DNA of 64,000 bases from NCBI RefSeq assembly GCF_001280015.1, contig NZ_LGDV01000186.1, forward strand, positions 1 to 64,000. The letters run 5' to 3'. Under the pieces are notes generated by a model that was given only the letters and a program-made list of their open reading frames with translations, had not been told where the DNA came from and made no database searches. The translations under genes were made by a program, and so were the position numbers. This document shows, piece after piece, positions 16,886 to 25,099 of this stretch. Source of the stretch: Streptomyces sp. MMG1121. Lineage in GTDB: Bacteria > Actinomycetota > Actinomycetes > Streptomycetales > Streptomycetaceae. The first letter of the stretch is position 1, and each line of letters opens with the position of its first letter.

Positions 16886-17799
16886 GGGTTCATCACGGTC
16901 ACCAGAAGCGTGCGCTTGCCCCGGTGGGCCGCGGCCACCAGGGTGTTGCCCGCGTTGCTGGTGTAGCCGTTCTTGATGCCGAGCAGCCCCGGATACGGCT
17001 TCACGCCGTTCGCGCCGGTCAGCAGCCGGTTGGTGTTCTGGATCCCGAACGACCAGCCGCCGGCGGGGAACTCGGCCTCGGCGGTGGAGCAGTACCGGGC
17101 GAAGTCGGGGTTGCGCAGTCCTTCCCGGCCGAAGATCGCCAGATCGTAGGCGGAGGACACCTGGCCCTCCGCGTCGTAACCGTCGGGGGAGACGACGTGG
17201 GTGTCCATGGCACCGAGCGAGCGGGCCTTCGCCTGCATCTTCCTGGCCGTGGCGGCCCAGCCGCCGGACATCGAGGCGAGCACGTGGACGGCGTCGTTGC
17301 CGGATCTGAGGAAGACCCCGCGCCACAGGTCGGCCACCTGGTAGCTGTGGCCCTCCTGGATGCCGACCAGGCTGCTGCCCGCGCCGATGCCGGCGAGCTC
17401 CTCGTTCCGTACGGTGTGCCGCATCGTGCCCGGCAGCGTGGGCAGCACGGTGAGGGCGAACAGGGTCTTGAGGGTGCTGGCCGGCGGCAGTCCGAGGTGG
17501 GCGTCGCTCGCGGCCAGCACCTCCCCGTTTCCGGCGTCGGCCACCACCCAGGACAGTGCCGACACATCCGGCAGCTCGGGCGCGCCCCGGTGCCGCCGGA
17601 CGTGTGTGCCGGAGCGGTAGAGCAGGGACGGACCGGGCATCGTGGCCCGGGGGGCGGGCGGGGCGGGTTCCCCGACGGGCGGGGCGGAATCCGTGGCCCG
17701 GTGTCCGGCGGAGGCGGCGGCCGGCGTGAGCACCAGCACCCCCGCCACGCACAGGGAACAGGCCGCCACAGCCGTCCGATGAGAAAGTCCGTTAATCAT
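16603..17799 (-). CDS. D-alanyl-D-alanine carboxypeptidase (S11 penicillin-binding protein)
   Basis: This 398-residue protein has an N-terminal signal sequence and a C-terminal hydrophobic segment (about 375-392) followed by arginines that would anchor it outside the cell. The penicilloyl-serine motifs are S108-T-L-K111, S166-G-N168 and K276-N-G278. The last replaces the usual KTG with KNG. It trims the terminal D-alanine of peptidoglycan side chains. The start at 17799 follows a poor ribosome binding site. It lies 101 bp downstream of the Rho-like gene on the same strand. Its final 283 bp overlap the 3' end of the convergent glycosyltransferase gene. Confidence 0.88.
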   Translation of the reverse strand: MINGLSHRTAVAACSLCVAGVLVLTPAAASAGHRATDSAPPVGEPAPPAPRATMPGPSLLYRSGTHVRRHRGAPELPDVSALSWVVADAGNGEVLAASDAHLGLPPASTLKTLFALTVLPTLPGTMRHTVRNEELAGIGAGSSLVGIQEGHSYQVADLWRGVFLRSGNDAVHVLASMSGGWAATARKMQAKARSLGAMDTHVVSPDGYDAEGQVSSAYDLAIFGREGLRNPDFARYCSTAEAEFPAGGWSFGIQNTNRLLTGANGVKPYPGLLGIKNGYTSNAGNTLVAAAHRGKRTLLVTVMNPQVGGSTVYEEARELLDWGFDAAGRVDPVGSLEGLRAKPRPPAPPAAVPVAAAASPGPADASDWSGIAIGSGISGLGAAAMVLALRARSRSARG

Positions 17800-17900
17800 A
17801 CAAATCAACCTAGGAACGGGTCCGCCGTTCTTCGCGCGGTCCGGGCCGTTCGGCCCACGCGAGCAACCCGGACGAGGCACCCAGGGGTCGTGAGCCGTGG

Positions 17901-19049
17901 TCAGGGCGTCGGCAGGGTGGGCCGGATCTGCCGTAGGAACGTGGCGTTGTCGGGGGTGGCGCGCAGCCGCTCCAGCAGGGTCTCCAGACCGCAGGAGCCG
18001 CCCTCCCGGGAGCGCAGGGCGCGGCGCAGACCGTGCACGGCCGTCAACTCGGCCGGGGTGAGCAGCAGTTCCTCGCGGCGGGTGCCGGTGCTGTCGACGT
18101 CCACGGCGGGGAAGCGGCGGCGGGCGGCGGCCTCCCGGTCGAGGCGCAGCTCCATGTTGCCGGTGCTCTTCAGCTCCTCGAAGTAGTAGCCGTCGGCGCG
18201 GGAGCCGGTCTCCACCAGCACGGTGGCGAGGACGGTGAGCGAGCCGCCCTCCTCGGCCTGGCGGGCGGCGCCGAAGAACCGCTTCGGGCCGAGCAGCGCT
18301 CCCGCGTCGACACCGCCGCTCAGCGTGCGCCCGCCGACGGCGGAGGCGTTGTTGTGGGCCCGGCACAGCCGGGTGAGCGAGTCGAGCAGGACGACGACGT
18401 CCTCGCCGGCCTCCACCAGACGCTTGGCCCGCTCGACGACGAGTTCGGCGAGCGCGATGTGCTCCTTGGGCGTCCGGTCGAAGGTGGAGGCGTACACCTC
18501 GCCGTGCACCGAGCGGCGCATCTCGGTGACCTCCTCGGGCCGCTCGTCCAGCAGCAGGACCATCAGCCGGCACTCGGGGTGGTTGCCGGCCACGGCGGCG
18601 GCGAGCTGCTGGAGCAGCACCGTCTTGCCGCTCTTCGGCGGGGCCACGATGAGGCCGCGCTGGCCCTTGCCGACCGGCGCGAGGAGATCGGTGACACGGC
18701 CGGCCAGGCCGGCCGCGGGGTGTTCGAGACGGATGCGGTCGTGCGGGTGCAGCGGGGTGAGGTCGCGGAAGCGGCGCCGGTCGCGCAGGTCCGCCGGGGC
18801 GCGTCCCTCGACGCGCGTGATCCCGGTCAGCGTGCGCCCCTCGCCCCGGACGCCCTCGACGAGGTCGCCCGTGCGCAGCCCGTGGCGCCGGACGAGAGCC
18901 GCGGGCACCTGGGGGTCGGCAGGGCCGGGCAGCAGGCTCGCGGCCCGCAGCTGCCCCTTCCCGTGCGCGTCGATGTCGAGGACACCGGTGACGAGCCGGG
19001 CGGCCGGGGTCTGTGCGACCACGGCAGGGTGTTCGAGTGTGGTGGTCAT
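17901..19049 (-). CDS. Rho transcription-termination factor paralogue, short form
   Basis: This 382-residue Rho-family ATPase lacks the N-terminal Rho_N domain and the long actinobacterial insertion. The motor core is preserved: Walker A VAPPKSGKT (135-143), LLLDERPEEV (166-174), DSLTRL (223-228), a Q-loop ending TLSGGVDAG and the R-loop EELKSTGNMEL with its lysine. In the cold-shock-like domain the canonical GFGFLR reads GKGQLR (30-35), and the IYV and Tyr-containing strands read PQV and TLTG. The aromatics of the primary RNA site therefore appear lost. It may be an accessory or repurposed helicase. ATG 19049 was chosen for the AAAGGA upstream and the MTTTLEHP start. The carboxypeptidase gene follows on the same strand. 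Confidence 0.88.
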   Translation of the reverse strand: MTTTLEHPAVVAQTPAARLVTGVLDIDAHGKGQLRAASLLPGPADPQVPAALVRRHGLRTGDLVEGVRGEGRTLTGITRVEGRAPADLRDRRRFRDLTPLHPHDRIRLEHPAAGLAGRVTDLLAPVGKGQRGLIVAPPKSGKTVLLQQLAAAVAGNHPECRLMVLLLDERPEEVTEMRRSVHGEVYASTFDRTPKEHIALAELVVERAKRLVEAGEDVVVLLDSLTRLCRAHNNASAVGGRTLSGGVDAGALLGPKRFFGAARQAEEGGSLTVLATVLVETGSRADGYYFEELKSTGNMELRLDREAAARRRFPAVDVDSTGTRREELLLTPAELTAVHGLRRALRSREGGSCGLETLLERLRATPDNATFLRQIRPTLPTP

Positions 19050-19284
19050 GGACGGGGGTCCTTTCACGGACGGAAGAAGCAGTGTGGGAAGGGGGGAGAG
19101 GCCGCGAGCGGGAGGCGGGTACACCTGCCTCCGGGCGGCGCGAACGACACCTCGGGTACGGCGGAAAAGCCCTGGTCACGAGGTGGTGCTGAGAAAGGCC
19201 CGGGCCGGTCGGAAACCTCGGCCGAGGGGCTGTTGGAGAAGAGAGCGGCACCGGTGTCCGTACGACGGGACACGCACATGCGCT
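19050..19284 (-). promoter_or_regulatory. long pyrimidine-rich leader of the Rho-like gene, with possible leader ORF
   Basis: About 235 nt lie between the predicted transcription start (near 19284) and the Rho-like start codon. Read on the minus strand the leader is rich in C and T and poor in G over 19065-19115 and 19195-19245, as expected of Rho-loading sites. An open frame of 71 codons begins MCVSRR at 19279, only 5 nt from the predicted mRNA start, and ends at 19064, 14 nt before the gene. Rho genes in other bacteria are autoregulated through their leaders. Whether this one is translated or attenuated is unknown. Confidence 0.45.
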
Positions 19285-19290
19285 GATCGC

Positions 19291-19318
19291 ACTATACCCG
19301 TGCGTCCGCTTCGGTCAA
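19291..19318 (-). promoter_or_regulatory. promoter of the Rho-like gene
   Basis: On the minus strand TTGACC (19313-19318) is followed after 16 bp by TATAGT (19291-19296), one of the best promoter matches in the window. It faces away from the P450 gene, which starts at 19375. Confidence 0.65.
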
Positions 19319-19374
19319 CATGATGGCGTCCGCGTCCATTCCCGCCCGGCTCCGTCCGACCCCCAGGAGAAACC

Positions 19375-20631
19375 GTGGAGAGCACGCCCGCCCGGCCCCC
19401 GCACCGACTGGACCCCTCCGGCGGCTGCCCGCACGCCGTCAACGCGCGACTGCTGGCCGACGGCGCCGTGGCCCCCGTCGAACTGCCCGGCGGCATCGCG
19501 GGGATGGCCGTGCTCGGGCACGAGGCGCTGAAGGAGTTCCTCCAGCATCCCGAAGTGGCCAAGAACGCACGGCACTTCAGGGCGTTGCAGGAGGGGCGGA
19601 TCGCTCCCGGCTGGCCGATGCTGACCTTCGCGACCGTGCGGGGCATGACCACCGCCGACGGCGACGACCACCGCCGGCTGCGGTCCCTGGCCGCGCGGGC
19701 CTTCACCCCGCACCGGGTGGCCGAACTACGGCCCATGATCGAGGAGTTGACCGCCTCACTGCTCGACGACCTCGCCCGCGCCGCCGCCGCGGGAGACGGT
19801 GTCGCCGATCTGCGGCGGCACTTCGCCCTGCCCCTGCCGATGAGCGTCATCGGCGAACTCCTGGGAGTGGAGACCGAGTTCCGCGACCGGCTGCACCACC
19901 TCAGCGACCAGGTCGTGGCCACCGACACCACACCGGACCGGGCCATCGCCGCCAACCGCGAACTCGTCGCGGTTCTCGGCGAGATAGCGGCGGCGAAGGC
20001 CGCCCGCCCTGGCGACGACCTCACCAGTGCTCTCATCGCCGCCCGCGACGAGGGCGGCGACCGGCTCGGCGACCAGGAGCTGATCGGCACCCTCGTGCTG
20101 ATGATCGTCGCCGGGCACGAGACCACCCTCAACCTGATCACCAACGCCGTCCGCGCCCTGTGCGACCACCGCGACCAGCTCGACCTGGTGCGCGCGGGCA
20201 AGGCGGGCTGGGCCGACGTGGTGGAGGAGACCCTGCGCTGGGACGCGCCGGTCAGCTACTTCCCCTTCCGCTACCCGGTGCGGGACCTGACCGTCGCCGG
20301 CACCCTCGTCCCCGCAGGCACCCCCGTCCTCGCCGGCTACTCCGCCGCCGGCCGCGACCCGGCCGCGCACGGCCCCGACGCCGACCGCTTCGACGTCACC
20401 CGCCCCGCCCGGCCCGACGCCGTACGCCATCTCTCCCTCGGGCACGGCGCGCACTACTGCCTCGGCGCACCGCTGGCCCGACTGGAGGCCGGGATCGCGC
20501 TGGAGCGGCTGTTCACCCGCTTCCCCGCCCTCGAACTCGCCGCCGACGAAGCCGGCCTGCTGCCGCACGCCGGCTTCGTCGGCAACAGTGTGCGCAGCCT
20601 GCCGGTACGGCTCGCACCGCCCGAGGGCTGA
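19375..20631 (+). CDS. cytochrome P450
   Basis: This 418-residue soluble bacterial P450 has the oxygen-binding helix motif AGHETT (246-251), the ExxR pair in EETLRWD (about 283-288), and heme-ligand Cys362 in LGHGAHYCLGA. The usual Phe seven residues before the cysteine is Leu. The GTG start at 19375 has AGGAGA upstream. No ferredoxin or ferredoxin reductase gene is adjacent, so electrons must come from elsewhere. The substrate cannot be predicted; the family includes macrolide, terpene and fatty-acid hydroxylases. Confidence 0.92.
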   Translation: MESTPARPPHRLDPSGGCPHAVNARLLADGAVAPVELPGGIAGMAVLGHEALKEFLQHPEVAKNARHFRALQEGRIAPGWPMLTFATVRGMTTADGDDHRRLRSLAARAFTPHRVAELRPMIEELTASLLDDLARAAAAGDGVADLRRHFALPLPMSVIGELLGVETEFRDRLHHLSDQVVATDTTPDRAIAANRELVAVLGEIAAAKAARPGDDLTSALIAARDEGGDRLGDQELIGTLVLMIVAGHETTLNLITNAVRALCDHRDQLDLVRAGKAGWADVVEETLRWDAPVSYFPFRYPVRDLTVAGTLVPAGTPVLAGYSAAGRDPAAHGPDADRFDVTRPARPDAVRHLSLGHGAHYCLGAPLARLEAGIALERLFTRFPALELAADEAGLLPHAGFVGNSVRSLPVRLAPPEG

Positions 20632-20745
20632 GCGCCTACCTGCCGTACGCCCGCCCGACAGACCTTTCCCGGCGCGTTTCTGGTTCCGGCCAAAGGCCCT
20701 CCCTGCGCCGCCACCACCGCACTTCGGCGGTATGGGGCGAGGGAC

Positions 20746-21128
20746 TTGGCGATCACGGGTCGACTGGCCGGGACATGCGCGTTCATCAGCGGCACGGGGG
20801 CCGGAATCGGGCGGGCCGTGGCACAGGTGTTCGCGGCCGGGGGAGTCATGCGCTCCCTCGCGCCCGTCGACCTGTCCACGGAAACCGGCGCCCGGCAGTG
20901 GACCGAGGCCACGGCAGGCGCACGGGCCGCAACATGGTCCTGGCCTTCGAGGACACCACGGTGGCGGGCGTCATCCCGGCGGCGCGGGCCAGGCGCCGGG
21001 TGTCGTCCATCGACGGATCCGCCTGCTACGAGCTGGGCATCGCCACCAGCACCGTGCGGCCGGCGGTCGGCAACGGTGCCCTCGTGCGGCTGGGCGGCTC
21101 CGTCCGGACCGTCACCGGCACGTCGTAG
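20746..21128 (+). pseudogene. decayed short-chain dehydrogenase/reductase gene
   Basis: The first frame (from about 20746) encodes LAGTCAFISGTGAGIGRAVAQ, matching the SDR N-terminal NAD(P)-binding motif TGxxxGIG. A coherent SDR continuation is then lost. From about 20930 a second frame encodes VLAFEDTT and then SSIDGSACYELGIATSTV, matching the SDR catalytic region but with the Tyr-x-x-x-Lys element damaged. The whole is about half the normal SDR length, so internal deletions and a frameshift have inactivated it. Flanking sequence up to 21300 holds nothing else recognisable. Confidence 0.7.
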
Positions 21129-21300
21129 CTGATCTCCCTCACCCCGGCGCGGACGCGGCCGTACGGACCCCGGGCGGCACGTCCCCCGGTGTGCGCGTGA
21201 CGGCACGCCGACCACGCTCACACCGGGCCGGACCCGCACCGGTGCCCTCGTCCTGACCGTGGCGTGACGAGGTGGCGGAGGCGCGCCTGCCGTACGCCGG

Positions 21301-21699
21301 TCACACCGACCGCGCCTGCGCCTCCTGCGCGATGGCGTCGAACCGCGCACCCATGGCCTCGGCCAGCGCGTGCGCGCCGGACAGCGGGCGGACCATGACC
21401 ATGAAGTCGTCGATCAGGCCGTCCTCGTTCACGTGAAGGAAGTCGCAGCCCGTCAGCTCGCGGTCGCCCACCCGGGCCGTGAAGACCAGCGCGTGGTCGC
21501 CACCGTTCGGGTCGCCGATCTCCCGGACGTACCGGAAGTCCTCGAAGACCTGGGCGACCGCGCGCAGGATCGCCGCGGTGATCGCCTTGCCGGGATACGG
21601 CTTGAAGACGACCGGGCTGGAGAAGACGACGTCCTCGGCCAGCAGCGCCACGGCGGCATCGAAGTCCCCGGCCTCCACCGCCTCGCGGAACGCGCGCAT
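21301..21699 (-). CDS. SnoaL/NTF2-like domain protein
   Basis: This 132-residue protein has the cone-shaped SnoaL-like fold pattern: a helical start MRAFREAVEAGDFDAAVALL, then EDVVFSSPVVFKPYPGK and alternating strands. Members are small-molecule isomerases, hydrolases or binding proteins, so no reaction can be assigned. ATG 21699 is preceded by an excellent GAGGTGATCC ribosome binding site and is preferred over an upstream in-frame start. It is divergent from a PadR regulator and is probably controlled by it. Confidence 0.8.
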   Translation of the reverse strand: MRAFREAVEAGDFDAAVALLAEDVVFSSPVVFKPYPGKAITAAILRAVAQVFEDFRYVREIGDPNGGDHALVFTARVGDRELTGCDFLHVNEDGLIDDFMVMVRPLSGAHALAEAMGARFDAIAQEAQARSV

Positions 21700-21770
21700 C
21701 GGATCACCTCTATAGTCAACTAATTGAATAGGTGCGGATGACATTAATCAACGACTGTTAGCCTGTCCAT
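21700..21770. promoter_or_regulatory. A+T-rich divergent control region (SnoaL-like / padR)
   Basis: These 71 bp are much less GC-rich than the flanking genes. They contain TCAACTAATTGA (21716-21727), an imperfect palindrome, and a related TAATCAACGACTGTTA element at 21745-21760. Both are candidate PadR binding sites overlapping the two divergent promoters. Confidence 0.45.
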
Positions 21771-22334
21771 ATGTCGCTCAAGCACGCCGTCCTGGCCGCC
21801 CTGCTGGAGGGCGAGGCCTCGGGCTACGAGCTGTCGAAGGTGTTCGACGTCTCGCTCGCGAACTTCTGGCCCGCCACCCCGCAGCAGCTCTACCGGGAAC
21901 TGGAGCGCCTCGCGCAGGACGGGCTCGTCCAGGCCCGGACCGTGCAGCAGGAACGCCGGCCCAACAAGCGGATGTTCACGCTCACGCCGGCCGGCCGGGC
22001 CGAGCTGAGCGCGTTCGCCGCCGAGCCGCCGAAGCGGCCCACGGCCATCCGCGACGAACTCCTCATCAAGATCCAGGCGATGGACGGCGGCGACCCGGAG
22101 GTCACCCGGGCACTGATCGAGGAGCGCAGGGGCTGGGCCCACGGAAAGCTCGACCGTTACCGGCGGGTGCGCGACCGTCTCCTGGACGGGCGGACCGAGG
22201 AGGAGTACCTGCGCACCGCCGACCGTGTCGGGCCGTACCTCACCCTCATGGCCGGGATCGCCTTCGAGGAGGAGAACCTGCGCTGGTGCCGGCGGGCCCT
22301 CGCGGTCCTCGCGGAACGGGTGGCCCTAGGCTGA
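21771..22334 (+). CDS. PadR family transcriptional regulator
   Basis: This 187-residue protein has the PadR N-terminal winged helix (SLKHAVLAALLEGEASGYELSKVFD, then FWPATPQQLYRELERLAQDG) and a C-terminal helical dimerisation domain (Vir_act_alpha_C-like, about residues 95-180). PadR proteins usually repress adjacent genes and respond to small aromatic or lipophilic compounds. It is followed 4 bp later by a methyltransferase gene. A second PadR gene of the same subtype lies at 42888. Confidence 0.9.
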   Translation: MSLKHAVLAALLEGEASGYELSKVFDVSLANFWPATPQQLYRELERLAQDGLVQARTVQQERRPNKRMFTLTPAGRAELSAFAAEPPKRPTAIRDELLIKIQAMDGGDPEVTRALIEERRGWAHGKLDRYRRVRDRLLDGRTEEEYLRTADRVGPYLTLMAGIAFEEENLRWCRRALAVLAERVALG

Positions 22335-22338
22335 AGTG

Positions 22339-23094
22339 ATGTTCGGTCCCGAAGGTCCCAGCCTGCGTGAACTCGCGGTGCAGGCGCTGTCGTCCGTGGA
22401 GCGCGGCTACGATCTGCTCGCCCCCAAGTTCGACCACACCCCGTTCCGGACGCCCGACGAGGTGCTGGAGTCCGTCGGGCGGACGCTCGCCCCGCTGGGC
22501 CCGTTCGAGGACGGGCTCGATCTGTGCTGCGGCACGGGTGCGGGCGTGCAGGTGCTGACCGGGCTGTGCCGCCGCAGCGTCACCGGCGTCGACTTCAGCG
22601 CGGGCATGCTGGACGTGGCCCGGCGCCGGGTGCGGCCGCCCGCGGCAGGGCCCGAGGTCGCCTGGGTGCGCGGCGACGCCCGGGCGCTGCCGTTCCCGGC
22701 CGCCTTCGATCTCGTGGTGTCCTTCGGGGCGTTCGGTCACTTCCTGCCCCGCGAACTGCCGGGCCTGTTCGCCCAGGTCCACTCGGTGCTGCGGCCCGGC
22801 GGCCGGTTCGCGTTCCCGGTGCTCGCCCCGCCCCGCCCGACCGGGCCCGGCTACTGGATACTGCTTGGCTTCGACGCGGCCATGCGGGTGCGCAACGCCC
22901 TGTGGCGGCCGCCCTTCGTCATGTACTACCGCACCTTCCGACTCGGCCATGTGCTGCGGGAGTTGGGGCAGGCCGGCCTCGGCGCCGAACTGCACGCGCT
23001 GCCGGAGTTCGGGCGGCGCGGCGACGGCAGCCCGCGGGTCCGGCTGGTGGTGGCCCGGCGGGATCAGCCCGCGGCGGGCAGCGTGAACTCGTAG
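22339..23094 (+). CDS. class I SAM-dependent methyltransferase
   Basis: This 251-residue methyltransferase has motif I DLCCGTGAGVQVLTG (from residue 61), an acidic end of strand 2 (VTGVDFSAGMLDVA) and motif post-II RGDARALPFPAAFDLVVS. The Methyltransf_11/25 pattern suggests a small-molecule acceptor. ATG 22339 is chosen; a GTG lies 3 bp earlier. It is co-transcribed with the PadR gene. Its last 31 bp overlap the 3' end of the convergent GntR gene. Confidence 0.85.
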   Translation: MFGPEGPSLRELAVQALSSVERGYDLLAPKFDHTPFRTPDEVLESVGRTLAPLGPFEDGLDLCCGTGAGVQVLTGLCRRSVTGVDFSAGMLDVARRRVRPPAAGPEVAWVRGDARALPFPAAFDLVVSFGAFGHFLPRELPGLFAQVHSVLRPGGRFAFPVLAPPRPTGPGYWILLGFDAAMRVRNALWRPPFVMYYRTFRLGHVLRELGQAGLGAELHALPEFGRRGDGSPRVRLVVARRDQPAAGSVNS

Positions 23095-23822
23095 ACCAGC
23101 GTGTCCTGTTCGTTCACCACCAGATCGGTGATCTCCAGCGGCCGGGCGAACTGGTCGTGCACCCACCGGGTCACCCGCACCGAGGAGGCGTCGCCGACCT
23201 GGCTGATGGCGTCCCGGTGGTGCAGGGTCAGACCGGCCTTGCGCATCCAGTCGTAGGCCCGCCGCAGCTGTGCCGGGGTCGCCCCGTCGGCGCGTTCCCG
23301 GTAGCGGGCCAGCTCCGCGACCTCGGCCAGTGCCACCGCCGAGAACGACGTGACCGCGGTGCGCAGCGAGCGGCCGTCGGGCGTCGCCGACCGGTAGCGG
23401 TGTACGAGCGTCGGCCGGTGCGGGGCGAGTCCCAGCGCCCGCGCGTGCTCCGGCGGTGGCGCCTCCCAGGTCACCGTGGCCCGGTCGACCGCGCACGGGT
23501 CCGCCGGGCGGGCGCCCAGCGGGAAGGTGGGTGTCCCGGGCGCCTCGACCGGCCGGCCGGGCAGCGTGGCGTGGCTGCCGCGCCGGTCGGTCGCGACCAG
23601 ACCGCCGCGGCGCAGCACCTCCAGCGCCTGCCGGACGGTCTCCCGGCTCACCTGGTAGTGCGCGGCCAAGTGCCGTTCGCCGGGCAGCCGTTCGCCCGGG
23701 GGAATGGTGCCGGCGCGCAGTTCGTCGAGCAGCAGAGCCGCGATCCGCCCGTACAGGGGCCGGTCGTCGCCCTGCGCGGTTTCGTGGCTCGGTGCGGGTT
23801 CGTGCGGGGTGGTGCGGGCCAT
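23064..23822 (-). CDS. GntR/HutC family regulator with UTRA domain
   Basis: This 252-residue protein has an N-terminal GntR winged helix (PPGERLPGERHLAAHYQVSR, then ETVRQALEVLRRGGLVATDR) and a C-terminal UTRA effector domain ending VNEQDTLVYEFTLP. HutC-type regulators sense sugars phosphates, histidine derivatives and the like. ATG 23822 has AGGAGGG upstream, which outweighs a longer in-frame extension. A perfect-arm TGGTCTAAACCA palindrome 65 bp upstream is the classical HutC/DasR-type operator, so autoregulation is likely. Confidence 0.87.
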   Translation of the reverse strand: MARTTPHEPAPSHETAQGDDRPLYGRIAALLLDELRAGTIPPGERLPGERHLAAHYQVSRETVRQALEVLRRGGLVATDRRGSHATLPGRPVEAPGTPTFPLGARPADPCAVDRATVTWEAPPPEHARALGLAPHRPTLVHRYRSATPDGRSLRTAVTSFSAVALAEVAELARYRERADGATPAQLRRAYDWMRKAGLTLHHRDAISQVGDASSVRVTRWVHDQFARPLEITDLVVNEQDTLVYEFTLPAAG

Positions 23823-23886
23823 GCCGCGCCCTCCTGTGGTGACAAGACGTAGCCGTGCGGGCTCATTGCGCGACCACAATTAGCAT

Positions 23887-23898
23887 TGGTCTAAACCA
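23887..23898. promoter_or_regulatory. dre-like operator TGGTCTAAACCA
   Basis: TGGTCTAAACCA closely matches the TGGTCTAGACCA-type sites of DasR and other HutC-family regulators. It lies in the 120-bp gap between the esterase and the GntR gene, in the promoter region of the latter. Either the adjacent GntR protein or the global regulator DasR could bind it. Confidence 0.6.
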
Positions 23899-23942
23899 CA
23901 AGGGAAGAGCGGCTCGGCGGTTCGGCCGAAACCCGCGCCCTC

Positions 23943-24911
23943 TCAGGCGTACGACCGCAGCCAGCGCACCTGGTGGGCCTCGTGGAAGGGGCCGCCGCCC
24001 TCGTGGTCGTTGAAGTCGTACACCTCGATCGCCTTGTCCTCCTGCGCCCAGGCGTTGAAGGCCGCGAACACCGTCGACGGCGGGCAGGTCTGGTCTTCCA
24101 GGGCGGCGGAGAACAGGGCCGGTGCCCGGCCCCGGGCCGCGAAGTGCACCCCGTCGAAGTAGGACAGCGTGCGCCGCACCTCCGCCGAGCGGCCGCGGTG
24201 CGTCTTGAGGAACAGGCCTATCTCCCGGTACGGGTGACGGTCCGTCAGGGTCGTCGCGCGCGGAAAATCGCACAGGAACGGCACGTCCGGCGCCACCGCG
24301 ACCAGGTCGGGGACCAGTCCGCCGACGGCCAGGGTGATGCCGCCGCCCTGGCTCGCACCGAGCGCCACCGTCCGCGTCGCGTCGGTCAGCGGATGCGCAC
24401 GTGCCGCCTCGACCGCGCGCACGGCGTCCGTGAACACCCGGCGGTAGTAGTAGTTCTCGGGCGCGTCGATGCCGCGCGTCATGAAACCCGGGTACGCCGG
24501 TGCCGCGCCCACCGGATCCGCCGTGCCGCCACCCGCGCCCCAGGCGCTGCCCTGGCCGCGGGTGTCCATCGTGAAGTGCGCGCGGCCCGTCGACGCCCAC
24601 AGCAGGTTCTCGTGCGGCAGACCGCGCCCGCCGCCGTAGCCGATGAACTCCACGACCAGCGGCAGGGGTTCCGCCGCGCCGGCCGGCAACCGAAGCCAGC
24701 CCTTGACGGGGTGACCGTCGAAGCCGGCGAACGTCACGTCGTACACCTCGACCGTGGACAGCCCGGTGTCCACGGGCTCGAAGCGGGCGTCCAGTTCGTG
24801 CTCGCGCGCCTGCTCCAGGGTCTTGTCCCAGAAGGCGTCGAAGTCCTCGGGCTCGGTGGACTCACTGCGGTATGCGTGCAGTTCGTCGAGGGAGAGGTCG
24901 AACAGGGACAT
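23943..24911 (-). CDS. acetylxylan esterase / cephalosporin-C deacetylase (CE7)
   Basis: This 322-residue alpha/beta-hydrolase of carbohydrate esterase family 7 has no signal peptide and removes acetyl groups from short xylo-oligosaccharides. Family marks are the RGQG motif (TMDTRGQGSAWG), the nucleophile elbow GASQGGG, the catalytic Asp region ALEDQTCPPSTVFAAFN and the His in DHEGGG. The ATG at 24911 is intact. A perfect GCAAGCGCTTGC palindrome about 130 bp upstream suggests control by a LacI-type sugar regulator. Confidence 0.9.
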   Translation of the reverse strand: MSLFDLSLDELHAYRSESTEPEDFDAFWDKTLEQAREHELDARFEPVDTGLSTVEVYDVTFAGFDGHPVKGWLRLPAGAAEPLPLVVEFIGYGGGRGLPHENLLWASTGRAHFTMDTRGQGSAWGAGGGTADPVGAAPAYPGFMTRGIDAPENYYYRRVFTDAVRAVEAARAHPLTDATRTVALGASQGGGITLAVGGLVPDLVAVAPDVPFLCDFPRATTLTDRHPYREIGLFLKTHRGRSAEVRRTLSYFDGVHFAARGRAPALFSAALEDQTCPPSTVFAAFNAWAQEDKAIEVYDFNDHEGGGPFHEAHQVRWLRSYA

Positions 24912-25038
24912 GGGCGACCGCCTTTGAGAAGGGCCTACGGGTCAGCTCACCGTACGTGAACGATCGCAGGCCTGACCAGGCCCCACAAGGCGTGCAGACG
25001 CGGTATCCGAACGGTCGACGCGCCTGGTCATACGGTGG

Positions 25039-25050
25039 GCAAGCGCTTGC
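25039..25050. promoter_or_regulatory. LacI-type palindrome GCAAGCGCTTGC
   Basis: A perfect 12-bp palindrome with the central CG of LacI-family operators stands between the Rv1733c-like gene and the CE7 esterase, about 130 bp upstream of the esterase start. It is the only such site nearby and probably governs the esterase. Confidence 0.55.
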
Positions 25051-25099
25051 GCCCGGCAAGGGGCGACCCGCCTGTCAGGGCCTGGTGACCGGCGCCCCG

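Noticed and set aside
21133..21300. Possible small gene between the decayed SDR and the SnoaL-like gene
   Set aside because: No frame with a ribosome binding site or recognisable protein feature was found; it looks like residual decayed sequence.
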